A DNA stretch of 9,342 bases from RUG11237 sp964450185 (GTDB taxonomy: Bacteria; Bacillota; Clostridia; Lachnospirales; Lachnospiraceae), in contig CAYVCL010000095.1 in the NCBI GenBank assembly GCA_964450185.1, positions 1-9,342 on the forward strand. The letters are read 5' to 3'. Positions 1 through 5,574 of the stretch are shown piece by piece. The translations under genes were made by a program, and so were the position numbers. The notes beneath the pieces were generated by a model. The model was not told the origin of the DNA, made no database searches, and was given only the letters and a program-made list of their open reading frames with translations. Numbering within the stretch: position 1 is the first letter of the stretch; each line of letters opens with the position of its first letter.

Positions 1-1
1 G

Positions 2-487
2 TTAAACAGAGTTCCGGAAGCGGCAAAAAAGACAGCAGTTTTAAAATCTGCCAACATGTCACTGGGTATCAATATGCTTTTAAAATTATTAAAAGAGGTA
101 ACCGGAATTCTGGCGCCGGCAGGCTATGACATTGAAATCGTGGAAAAACATCATAATCAGAAAGTGGATGCGCCAAGTGGAACAGCATTGGCATTGGCAG
201 ATTCCATCAACGAAACATTAAATAATGAATACGAATACAATTACGACAGAAGCAAGGAACGCAAAAAGAGAGAAAAGAAAGAAATCGGCTTAAGTGCTGT
301 AAGAGGTGGAACCATTGTAGGTGAACACGAAGTGATTTTTGCGGGAATTGATGAAGTTATCGAGTTTAAGCACACAGCATATTCTAAGGCAGTATTTGCA
401 AAAGGTGCTGTTCAGGCAGCGAAATTCTTAAGCGGAAAACCTGCCGGAATGTATGATATGGCAGATGTCATTGATGCAGAAAGTTAA
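2..487 (+). CDS. dapB: 4-hydroxy-tetrahydrodipicolinate reductase, C-terminal part (5' truncated by window)
   Basis: DapB is cytoplasmic and reduces the 4-hydroxy-tetrahydrodipicolinate made by DapA to tetrahydrodipicolinate with NAD(P)H, on the route to diaminopimelate and lysine. The reading frame is open from base 2, and 161 residues plus a TAA stop are visible. The N-terminal Rossmann nucleotide-binding part, roughly 90 residues by comparison with a usual length of about 250, lies outside the window. The family signature is clear: E-I-V-E-K-H-H-N-Q-K-V-D-A-P-S-G-T-A-L holds the catalytic His and Lys and the substrate-binding P-S-G-T. It is followed by RGGTIVGEHEVIFAG and the C-terminal KAVFAKGAVQAAKFL helix. 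The upstream residues SANMSLGIN match the domain junction. The ATG at base 56 is internal and not the start. No terminator follows, so read-through into the next gene's leader is possible. Identification is very secure. Confidence 0.96.
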   Translation, partial: LNRVPEAAKKTAVLKSANMSLGINMLLKLLKEVTGILAPAGYDIEIVEKHHNQKVDAPSGTALALADSINETLNNEYEYNYDRSKERKKREKKEIGLSAVRGGTIVGEHEVIFAGIDEVIEFKHTAYSKAVFAKGAVQAAKFLSGKPAGMYDMADVIDAES

Positions 488-511
488 AAATTAAAATGAA
501 TTAAGTATAAA
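484..511 (+). promoter_or_regulatory. candidate promoter for the Asn/Thr-rich lipoprotein gene
   Basis: TTAAAA at 484-489 and TATAAA at 506-511 are separated by 16 bases, matching the sigma-A boxes at 4 of 6 and 5 of 6 positions. The -35 box overlaps the dapB stop codon. The -10 box is the start of the 5' arm of the long stem at 504-584. A transcript starting about 7 bases downstream (near 518) would therefore lack most of that arm. The call is weak because A/T-rich DNA produces such matches often. Confidence 0.35.
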
Positions 512-584
512 ACACTTCTTTTCGGGAAATATTAAGACAAAGAGCAGGGCTCTTAATAGATTAGAAAAAGGAGTGTTTTATATT
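504..584 (+). promoter_or_regulatory. long inverted repeat that covers the lipoprotein ribosome binding site
   Basis: Bases 506-522 (TATAAAACACTTCTTTT) pair with 566-582 (AAAAGGAGTGTTTTATA): 16 Watson-Crick pairs and one G-U pair. A further G-U and A-U pair extend the stem to 504/584, the base just before the ATG at 585. The 3' arm contains the GGAG of the ribosome binding site (570-573). Inside the loop is a second hairpin: TATTAAGA 530-537 with TCTTAATA 551-558, or alternatively AAGAGC 540-545 with GCTCTT 549-554. No T-run follows, so this is not a standard terminator. A translation-blocking fold is inferred from the pairing. Confidence 0.6.
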
Positions 585-1049
585 ATGATGAAGTTGAAAA
601 AAATGTGTGCAGGAACATTACTTGTTCTTGGTATGTGCACCATGACAGCCTGTGGAAATAGCAGAACAAACACAACCACAGGAAACAACACAATAACACC
701 GACTGGAACGGTAAATAACAATGAAACAGTCAATGAAACCGGAACTGTGAACAACAACGGAACAGTCAATGACAATGTTGGTGGAAACGGTACTGCAGCA
801 GGAGAAAACACTGGAGCAAATGTAGATAATCACAACAATGCCGATAATATTATCAACGATGTTGGTGAGGCAGGCAAAGATGTGATTAACGGTGTGGAAA
901 ATGCAGCAGATGACTTAATCAATGGAGCTACAGACACAACTACAAACCACAACAATACAGTTAACGAAAACACCACAGATAACAACACAAACACAAATAA
1001 AACAACTACAGATACTACAAATAACACAACCACTAAGACAAAGAAATAA
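585..1049 (+). CDS. Asn/Thr-rich repeat-containing lipoprotein of unknown function
   Basis: A 154-residue small secreted lipoprotein. The N-terminus has lysines, a hydrophobic stretch (about residues 9-19) and a lipobox-like M-T-A-C with the lipidated Cys at residue 23. The mature part is very low in complexity: Asn and Thr make up about half of it. Residues about 41-64 are four hexapeptide units of the form [G/E]-T-V-N-x-x. Residues about 90-115 form an amphipathic stretch of 11-residue repeats (I-N-x-V-x-x-A-x-D-[V/L]), and the tail is Thr/Asn-rich ending in Lys. I chose the ATG at 585 because GGAG at 570-573 sits 11 bases upstream. An in-frame GTG at 573 lies inside that ribosome binding site and is unlikely as a start. 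I recognise no family. It may be a cell-surface or wall-spanning spacer. The antisense frames here are by-products of the skewed composition. Confidence 0.75.
   Translation: MMKLKKMCAGTLLVLGMCTMTACGNSRTNTTTGNNTITPTGTVNNNETVNETGTVNNNGTVNDNVGGNGTAAGENTGANVDNHNNADNIINDVGEAGKDVINGVENAADDLINGATDTTTNHNNTVNENTTDNNTNTNKTTTDTTNNTTTKTKK
705..776 (+). repeat. tandem 36-bp repeat (4 x 18 bp) in the lipoprotein gene
   Basis: Two in-frame 36-base units (705-740 and 741-776) encode GTVNNNETVNET and GTVNNNGTVNDN, which are themselves two six-residue units each. The 12-base word AACAGTCAATGA is exactly repeated at 725-736 and 761-772, while other positions differ silently. The repeat is therefore old enough to have drifted, and the peptide pattern appears to be kept. 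Confidence 0.8.
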
Positions 1050-1059
1050 TACAAACAAA

Positions 1060-1090
1060 TACAGGCAAATCGACTTGTCGGTTTGCTGTA
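1060..1090 (+). other. hairpin just upstream of the hisA ribosome binding site
   Basis: Bases 1060-1073 pair with 1078-1090. TACA pairs with TGTA, there is one bulged G at 1064, then GCAAATCGA pairs with TCGGTTTGC including one G-U pair. The apical loop is CTTG. This gives 13 pairs. The stem ends four bases before the AGGAG at 1094-1098. There is no T-run on the plus strand, so it is not a typical terminator. It could protect an mRNA end, act as a weak pause or limit read-through from the lipoprotein gene. Confidence 0.55.
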
Positions 1091-1104
1091 CATAGGAGAT
1101 TGGA

Positions 1105-1878
1105 ATGAAATTTAGACCATGTATCGATATTCATAACGGAAAGGTAAAACAGATTGTGGGCGGAAGTCTGTTGGATCAGGGGGATCAGGCGAAAGAAAAC
1201 TTTGTATCCGAGCAAAGTGCCGCTTTTTACGCAGAATGTTATCAAAAAAGAGGAATCGAAGGAGGACATATTATTTTATTGAATCCTCCTTCTTCTGAGT
1301 ATTACGAAGCTACCAGAAATCAGGCTTTAGAAGCCTTGAAAGCTTATCCGGGCGGTATGCAGATTGGTGGCGGTATTACCAATGAAAATGCCATGGATTA
1401 CATAGAAAATGGGGCAAGCCATGTAATTGTGACCTCCTTTGTATTTAAGGACGGAAAAGTAAACTGGGATAATTTAGATAAACTGGTAGAAGCAGTGGGA
1501 AAAGAGCGTATTGTACTGGATTTAAGCTGCCGTAAGAAAGATGGTGCCTATTATGTGGTTACCGACCGTTGGCAGAAATTTACACAAGAAGTGTTAGATG
1601 TGACTACCTTGGAACGTTTTCAGAAGTATTGTGATGAATTTTTAATTCATGCGGTAGATGTGGAAGGGAAAGCATCCGGCGTGGAAAAAGAACTGGCAGA
1701 AATGCTTGGAAATTACGGAAAACTTCCTGTCACTTATGCAGGTGGAATTGGAAGTTACGAAGATATTGAGGTATTAAAAAAACTGGGAAAAAATAAACTG
1801 GATATCACCATAGGAAGTGCTCTGGATTTATTTGGGGGAACCTTGGAATTCGAAAAGGTGTTATCTTACATGGATTAG
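1105..1878 (+). CDS. hisA: phosphoribosylformimino-AICAR ribotide isomerase, eukaryotic type (HisA/His6)
   Basis: This enzyme isomerises ProFAR to PRFAR (an Amadori rearrangement) in histidine biosynthesis, as a cytoplasmic (beta/alpha)8 barrel. The 257-residue sequence resembles yeast His6 rather than ordinary bacterial HisA. It has CIDIHNGKVKQIVGG at residues 6-20, NFVS at 32-35, QIGGGI at 86-91, VIVTS at 107-111, RIVLDLSCRKK at 135-145, EFLIHAVDVEG at 178-188, YAGGIGS at 211-217 and DITIGSALDLFGG at 233-245. Likely catalytic aspartates are D8 and D139. GGG at 88-90 and the GG and GS segments after residue 211 form the phosphate-binding ends expected of this fold. ATG 1105 is preceded by AGGAG at 1094-1098. 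The stop codon overlaps the ribosome binding site of the following pepD, so the two are surely co-transcribed. No other his biosynthesis gene is in the window. Confidence 0.93.
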   Translation: MKFRPCIDIHNGKVKQIVGGSLLDQGDQAKENFVSEQSAAFYAECYQKRGIEGGHIILLNPPSSEYYEATRNQALEALKAYPGGMQIGGGITNENAMDYIENGASHVIVTSFVFKDGKVNWDNLDKLVEAVGKERIVLDLSCRKKDGAYYVVTDRWQKFTQEVLDVTTLERFQKYCDEFLIHAVDVEGKASGVEKELAEMLGNYGKLPVTYAGGIGSYEDIEVLKKLGKNKLDITIGSALDLFGGTLEFEKVLSYMD

Positions 1879-1887
1879 GAGGTAGTT

Positions 1888-3339
1888 ATGGCAGTATTAG
1901 ACATGGAACCAAAAGAAGTATTTGGCTATTTTGAGGAAATATGTGCAATTCCTCACGGCTCATCACACACAGAACGCATCAGCGATTATCTGGTGGACTT
2001 CGCCAAGAAACATCAACTGAAATACATTCAGGAAGAATGTGGAAATGTTATCATTTATAAAAAAGCATCTCAGGGCTATGAAAATGCACCAACTGTGATT
2101 TTGCAGGGACATATGGATATGGTTTGCGAAAAGGATGCTGAGGCAGAGATTGACTTTTTAAATGACGGATTAAAACTGCAGGTAAAGGATGATTATATTT
2201 TTGCAGATCATACAACCCTTGGAGGCGACGATGGAATCGCAGTGGCTTACGCTTTGTCGATTTTGGCGGCAGATGCAGAAGAAATAAAACACCCGGAGTT
2301 GGAAGTGGTATTTACCGTAGATGAAGAAATTGGAATGTTGGGCGCAACTGCATTGGATGCGTCAGTGCTAAAGGGCAGAATGTTGTTAAATATTGATTCA
2401 GAAGAAGAAGGCATTTTAACCACAAGCTGTGCCGGTGGTGTGGTAGGAGAAGTGACACTTCCATTCCGACCGGTCGAGGTGGAAGGTGTCTGTTATGAAA
2501 TACTGTTGGATGGCTTGCAGGGAGGACATTCCGGTGTAGAGATTCACAAGGAGCGCGGTAACGCCAATATTCTTATGGGAAGACTGTTATTTGAACTTTC
2601 AGAAGAGATAGGATTTGGGATTTCTGCCATCAGCGGAGGGTTGAAAGACAATGCCATTCCAAGGGCGGCAAGAGCTGTAATCTGGCTGGATGAAGAAAAT
2701 GAGGATGTGCTAAAAGAAATCGCTTCCAATTTTGAAGCAACCATCCGTAAAGAGTATCGTGCCAGCGATGGAGCAGTGAGTGTGACACTTCATAAACAGG
2801 AAGAAAGTCAGGGCGAAATGATTCATCCGGGACAAAAAGAAATGTTAATTTACATTCTGCGAAATCTTCCAAATGGTGTGCAGAAAATGAGCATGGATAT
2901 TCCCGGCTTAGTGGAAACTTCTTGTAATCTTGGAATTGTAAAGACGATGGAAGATTCTGTGCAGATGCAGATATCCATTCGAAGTTCTGTGGAAAGCGAA
3001 AAACGGGAACTTAGTGATAAAATTAGATATTTAACAGAGTTTTTGGGCTGTGATTATCAGGAAAGTGGAAATTATGCCGGTTGGGAATACAATCCGGATT
3101 CCAAACTTCAGAAAATCATGGTAGAAGTGTATGAAAAAATGTATGGAAAACAGCCAAAAGTGGAAGCAGTTCATGCGGGACTGGAATGTGGTATTTTATC
3201 TGCTAAACTGCCGGGATTACAGTGCATTTCCATCGGACCGGATATTTTAGATATTCACACACCAAAAGAGCGTTTGAGTATATCTTCAACTCAAAGAGTG
3301 TGGGAATATGTAAAAGCAGTGCTTGAAGCAATAAAATAA
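1888..3339 (+). CDS. pepD: aminoacyl-histidine dipeptidase (M20 family, PepD type)
   Basis: A 483-residue cytosolic zinc dipeptidase of the PepD type, a family that cleaves Xaa-His dipeptides such as carnosine and often other dipeptides. Metal and catalytic motifs are intact: LQGHMDMV (H75, D77), TLGGDDGIAVAYA (D114 bridging metals), TVDEEIGM (E146 as general base, E147 as ligand), NIDSEEEG (D170) and the C-terminal HAGLECG (H429). LQGGHSG (residues 210-216) lies in the lid/dimerisation domain. The length matches the E. coli enzyme (about 485). Its AGGAGG (1877-1882) overlaps the hisA stop, and only nine bases separate the two genes. Placement behind hisA suggests a link between histidine synthesis and histidine recovery from peptides, though the family can be broad in specificity. 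A strong terminator follows. Family assignment is secure; substrate preference is inferred. Confidence 0.93.
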   Translation: MAVLDMEPKEVFGYFEEICAIPHGSSHTERISDYLVDFAKKHQLKYIQEECGNVIIYKKASQGYENAPTVILQGHMDMVCEKDAEAEIDFLNDGLKLQVKDDYIFADHTTLGGDDGIAVAYALSILAADAEEIKHPELEVVFTVDEEIGMLGATALDASVLKGRMLLNIDSEEEGILTTSCAGGVVGEVTLPFRPVEVEGVCYEILLDGLQGGHSGVEIHKERGNANILMGRLLFELSEEIGFGISAISGGLKDNAIPRAARAVIWLDEENEDVLKEIASNFEATIRKEYRASDGAVSVTLHKQEESQGEMIHPGQKEMLIYILRNLPNGVQKMSMDIPGLVETSCNLGIVKTMEDSVQMQISIRSSVESEKRELSDKIRYLTEFLGCDYQESGNYAGWEYNPDSKLQKIMVEVYEKMYGKQPKVEAVHAGLECGILSAKLPGLQCISIGPDILDIHTPKERLSISSTQRVWEYVKAVLEAIK

Positions 3340-3351
3340 AAAAGGACAACA

Positions 3352-3377
3352 AAAAAGTGCGGTTCCCCGCACTTTTT
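3352..3377. terminator. bidirectional intrinsic terminator between pepD and csp
   Basis: The stem AAAAAGTGCGG (3352-3362) pairs with CCGCACTTTTT (3367-3377) around the loop TTCC. The GC core is six pairs and is flanked by A and T runs on both sides, so it works as an intrinsic terminator in both directions. It lies 12 bases after the pepD stop and about 100 bases beyond the end of the convergent csp gene. Confidence 0.92.
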
Positions 3378-3479
3378 CGTTAACCCGTTGTTTATAAATG
3401 TAATTCTTTATTCCTAATAAAAATTGGTCAAATCTGATGAAATTTATATTATAGAAAAAGGTACATTGATAAATAATGA

Positions 3480-3680
3480 TTAAAGCTTAGTTACGTTTGT
3501 AGCCTGTGGTCCTTTAGCGCCATCAACGATTTCAAATTCAACTGCCTGGCCTTCTTCTAAAGATTTGAATCCTTCCATGTTTAAGCCTGAGTAATGTACG
3601 AATACATCGTTTCCAGCTTCGTCAGAAATGAATCCATATCCTTTCTGATTATTGAACCACTTTACTGTACCCTTGTTCAT
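3480..3680 (-). CDS. csp: cold-shock protein (CspA/CspB family)
   Basis: A 66-residue single cold-shock domain, the normal length for this family. These proteins bind single-stranded RNA and DNA and act as RNA chaperones that melt secondary structure at low temperature or in growth transitions. RNP-1 is seen as KGYGFI (residues 13-18) and RNP-2 as VFVHY (26-30, usually VFVHF), with the typical start GTVKWFNNQKGYGFIS and the end KGPQATNVT. The ribosome binding site GGAGG is at 3688-3692 on the minus strand, seven bases before the ATG. The gene faces pepD and shares its terminator. Upstream it has its own promoter. Which paralogue this is cannot be told from sequence alone, so the symbol is generic. 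Confidence 0.96.
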   Translation of the reverse strand: MNKGTVKWFNNQKGYGFISDEAGNDVFVHYSGLNMEGFKSLEEGQAVEFEIVDGAKGPQATNVTKL

Positions 3681-3731
3681 GATGATACCTCCAAAAAATT
3701 TATAAAGATTGCATTAAAACAATCCTTATTT

Positions 3732-3760
3732 AGGATATCACAAAAGGAGTCTATTGTAAA
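3732..3760 (-). promoter_or_regulatory. promoter of the cold-shock gene
   Basis: On the minus strand TTTACA (3755-3760) and TATCCT (3732-3737) are separated by exactly 17 bases, matching sigma-A boxes at 5 of 6 and 4 of 6 positions. The predicted leader is about 45 bases, shorter than the long thermosensor leader of E. coli cspA. A small inverted repeat (ATCCT 3722-3726, AGGAT 3732-3736) overlaps the -10 box and the start site. Confidence 0.65.
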
Positions 3761-3761
3761 G

Positions 3762-3790
3762 TTGTTTTTTTGCGTGGATTCTGTTATTCT
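3762..3790 (+). promoter_or_regulatory. promoter of the SDR/acetyltransferase operon
   Basis: TTGTTT (3762-3767) and TATTCT (3785-3790) are separated by 17 bases, matching consensus at 3 of 6 and 5 of 6 positions. The -35 box lies one base away from the -35 box of the divergent csp promoter. A purine-rich leader of about 40 bases follows, ending in GAGAGG before the ATG at 3838. Confidence 0.5.
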
Positions 3791-3837
3791 AAAGAGGTCT
3801 GCGAAGGGAAAAAAGGCAGAAAAAGAGAGGAAAAAAT

Positions 3838-4761
3838 ATGAAAATATTATTGACGGGAGCAACCGGTTTTTTGGGGAGTAAACTCCTAAAAAGACTGGTG
3901 CAGAACAATGCTCAGGTGGCAGTTTTAAAAAGAAGCACCTCCAATACCAGAAGAATTAAGGATTGCTTAGAACAATGCAGTTTATACGATATAGATAAAG
4001 TTACCTTAGAATCCGTTTTTGAAAAGGAGCGTCCGGAAGTGATTATCCACTGTGCAGCAGCCTATGGAAGAAGCGGAAAAGATGCAGTTCAGGTGGCAGA
4101 AACTAATTTATTGTTTGGGATTCAACTGCTTTCCTTGGCAGAACAGTATCAGTGTGGCTATTTTATTAATACAGGAACCTTTGCCTTTAAACAGATTGAG
4201 CCGGAAGGAAAAATTGATAAGCCTGTTTATATGGCGGACTATACCTTGTCAAAGCACCAGTTTATACGTTGGGGAGAAGCTTTCGCTGCCCGTGGAAGTC
4301 TTTGCTTTATCACCATGGACTTAGAGCATATTTTCGGCGAAGATGATGACGAAGGGAAATTTATTCTGATGCTGGAACAGAAATTCAGTTCCGGAGAGTC
4401 AGCCATTGATTTATCCGATGGTATGCAGTTGAGAGATTACATATATACTGACAATGTGGTAGATGCCTATATGTGCGTAGTGGAACATCGCAAAGAGTTA
4501 CAAGGATTCCAAAGATTTCAGGTAGGAATGGGAGAACCCATTGCATTGAAAGATTTCGTGATTATGATGAAAGAAGTGTCCGGCAGCGATATTTCTCTGG
4601 AATTTGGAAAACGACCGAGAAATGACAACGAACCGGCATGCTCCGTGGCAGATATCAGTGGACTGCAAAAACTGGGGTGGCAGCCTAAAATTGACAGAAA
4701 AGAAGGAATTAGAGAAATGTTGAAGCGCGACCGGGAAGCGGGAAGAATTTCAGGCAAGTAG
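3838..4761 (+). CDS. NAD(P)-dependent epimerase/dehydratase (extended SDR), sugar-nucleotide reductase-like
   Basis: A 307-residue extended short-chain dehydrogenase/reductase. The N-terminal Rossmann fold has the glycine motif GATGFLG (G7-x2-G10-x2-G13). VIIHCAAAYG at residues 68-77 follows the usual NAD-binding loop. The catalytic pair is Y135-T-L-S-K139 in YTLSKHQFIRWG, with the NTGTFAF segment (111-117) supplying the Ser/Thr. The C-terminal half has LRDYIYTDNVVDAY and GLQKLGWQPKIDRKEGIREML, as in sugar-nucleotide epimerases. The F-I-N-T and Y-x-L-S-K-x-Q-F pattern recalls CDP-abequose/paratose-type synthases, but the substrate cannot be assigned. GAGAGG at 3825-3830 sets the start. It is followed after 12 bases by a GNAT gene. 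No nucleotidyltransferase or glycosyltransferase genes are nearby, so this is not a normal sugar-nucleotide cluster. Confidence 0.85.
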   Translation: MKILLTGATGFLGSKLLKRLVQNNAQVAVLKRSTSNTRRIKDCLEQCSLYDIDKVTLESVFEKERPEVIIHCAAAYGRSGKDAVQVAETNLLFGIQLLSLAEQYQCGYFINTGTFAFKQIEPEGKIDKPVYMADYTLSKHQFIRWGEAFAARGSLCFITMDLEHIFGEDDDEGKFILMLEQKFSSGESAIDLSDGMQLRDYIYTDNVVDAYMCVVEHRKELQGFQRFQVGMGEPIALKDFVIMMKEVSGSDISLEFGKRPRNDNEPACSVADISGLQKLGWQPKIDRKEGIREMLKRDREAGRISGK

Positions 4762-4773
4762 AGGAAGAATTAT

Positions 4774-5355
4774 ATGGAAAGAAGAATAGAAAAATTAAGT
4801 ATAGAAGACGGGAAGAAGATTTATTATGAAAGACTGGTAAAGGATTTCCCTGCTTGTGAAGTAAAGCCTTGGGAGAAAATAGAGCGGTTTAGCAAAGATG
4901 GGTTATATGAAATGTTTGGCATGTGGGAAGAGGATGTATTACTGGCATATGCCTTTGTGTCAAAGGATGAAAGCAAAAATCATTTATTGATGGATTATTT
5001 CGCGGTGAACAAAGATTATCGTGGCAAGGGGTACGGGCAGTACTTTTTGGCACATTTCTGGGAACTGTATCCGGAAGCTGCAGGCGTTATTTTTGAAGTG
5101 GAAGATGTGGCAGAAGCGGTGGATGAACAGGAAAAGGCACTGCGTGAGAGAAGAATACATTTCTATGAAAAAGTTGGACTTAAGATGTATCCTGTTTGTG
5201 CAAAGGTGTATGATGCTTGTTATCAACTGATGTTTTTTGCAAATAATACAAAGATGCCGAATGTGGAATGGATTGTGGAAAGTTATAAAGCACTGTATCG
5301 AGTGATTCTTGGAACCGAAAAAATGAAAACGCACATGGAAATTATAGAAAAATAG
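4774..5355 (+). CDS. GNAT-family N-acetyltransferase
   Basis: A 193-residue protein with one GNAT fold. Motif A is clear: LLMDYFAVNKDYRGKGYGQ (residues 71-89), where R83-G-K-G-Y-G88 is the acetyl-CoA pyrophosphate-binding loop. GVIFEVED (104-111) is the following strand, and RRIHFYEKVGLKMYP (126-140) is the typical motif B region. The last 50 residues include a second conserved-looking helix with no motif I can name. The ribosome binding site AGAGGAAG overlaps the stop of the upstream SDR gene, so the two are co-transcribed. The acetyl acceptor is unknown. An amino-sugar or small amine is possible given the partner, but that is inference. No clear terminator follows. A long antisense frame across this gene (4984-5529) is not coding. 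Confidence 0.87.
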   Translation: MERRIEKLSIEDGKKIYYERLVKDFPACEVKPWEKIERFSKDGLYEMFGMWEEDVLLAYAFVSKDESKNHLLMDYFAVNKDYRGKGYGQYFLAHFWELYPEAAGVIFEVEDVAEAVDEQEKALRERRIHFYEKVGLKMYPVCAKVYDACYQLMFFANNTKMPNVEWIVESYKALYRVILGTEKMKTHMEIIEK

Positions 5356-5536
5356 GTAATTTGTGCTAAGTGACGAAAAGAATGGAAAAATTATTGTTAC
5401 TATAGTACTGAAAGTAAAATGTATATTATCAAAAATCACTAAACTATATCCAGTGAAACCAGGAATAAAAGTGAAAAAATCACAAAATAAAAAGTGAAAT
5501 TCCACAGCCATAAAAGGGAAGGTGAACAAATGAACC

Positions 5537-5565
5537 TTGACAAAATCTGTGCAAGCTGTTACAAT
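5537..5565 (+). promoter_or_regulatory. near-consensus sigma-A promoter of the NlpC/P60 gene
   Basis: TTGACA (5537-5542) is a perfect -35 box and TACAAT (5560-5565) is a 5 of 6 -10 box, with the ideal 17-base spacer. The expected start is near 5572, giving a leader of about 80 bases. This is the best promoter in the window. Confidence 0.88.
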
Positions 5566-5574
5566 GGACGAGTG

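Noticed and set aside
573..584. GTG at 573 as the start of the lipoprotein
   Set aside because: It is part of the GGAG ribosome binding site itself and has no Shine-Dalgarno of its own. The ATG at 585 has GGAG 11 bases upstream and gives a normal signal peptide.
578..1093. Antisense open frames rich in Val/Phe/Ser opposite the lipoprotein gene
   Set aside because: They arise from the Asn/Thr codon repeats read backwards. They have no believable ribosome binding sites and no protein-like features beyond artificial hydrophobicity.
1050..1104. T-box or His-leader attenuator ahead of hisA
   Set aside because: The gap is only 55 bases, with no His codon run, no T-box sequence and no terminator T-run.
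3594..3881. 95-residue plus-strand frame across the csp gene and the divergent promoter region
   Set aside because: It overlaps csp, both predicted promoters and the true SDR start, and has no recognisable domain or ribosome binding site.
5398..5429. Second promoter around TATAGT/TATATT upstream of the hydrolase gene
   Set aside because: The only TTG-type -35 candidate (5394-5399) is 22 or more bases from the possible -10 boxes, beyond the usual spacing.
4984..5529. 181-residue minus-strand frame over the GNAT gene and its downstream gap
   Set aside because: The Phe/His/Ile-rich product looks like reversed A-rich coding DNA, while the plus-strand GNAT gene has clear motifs.
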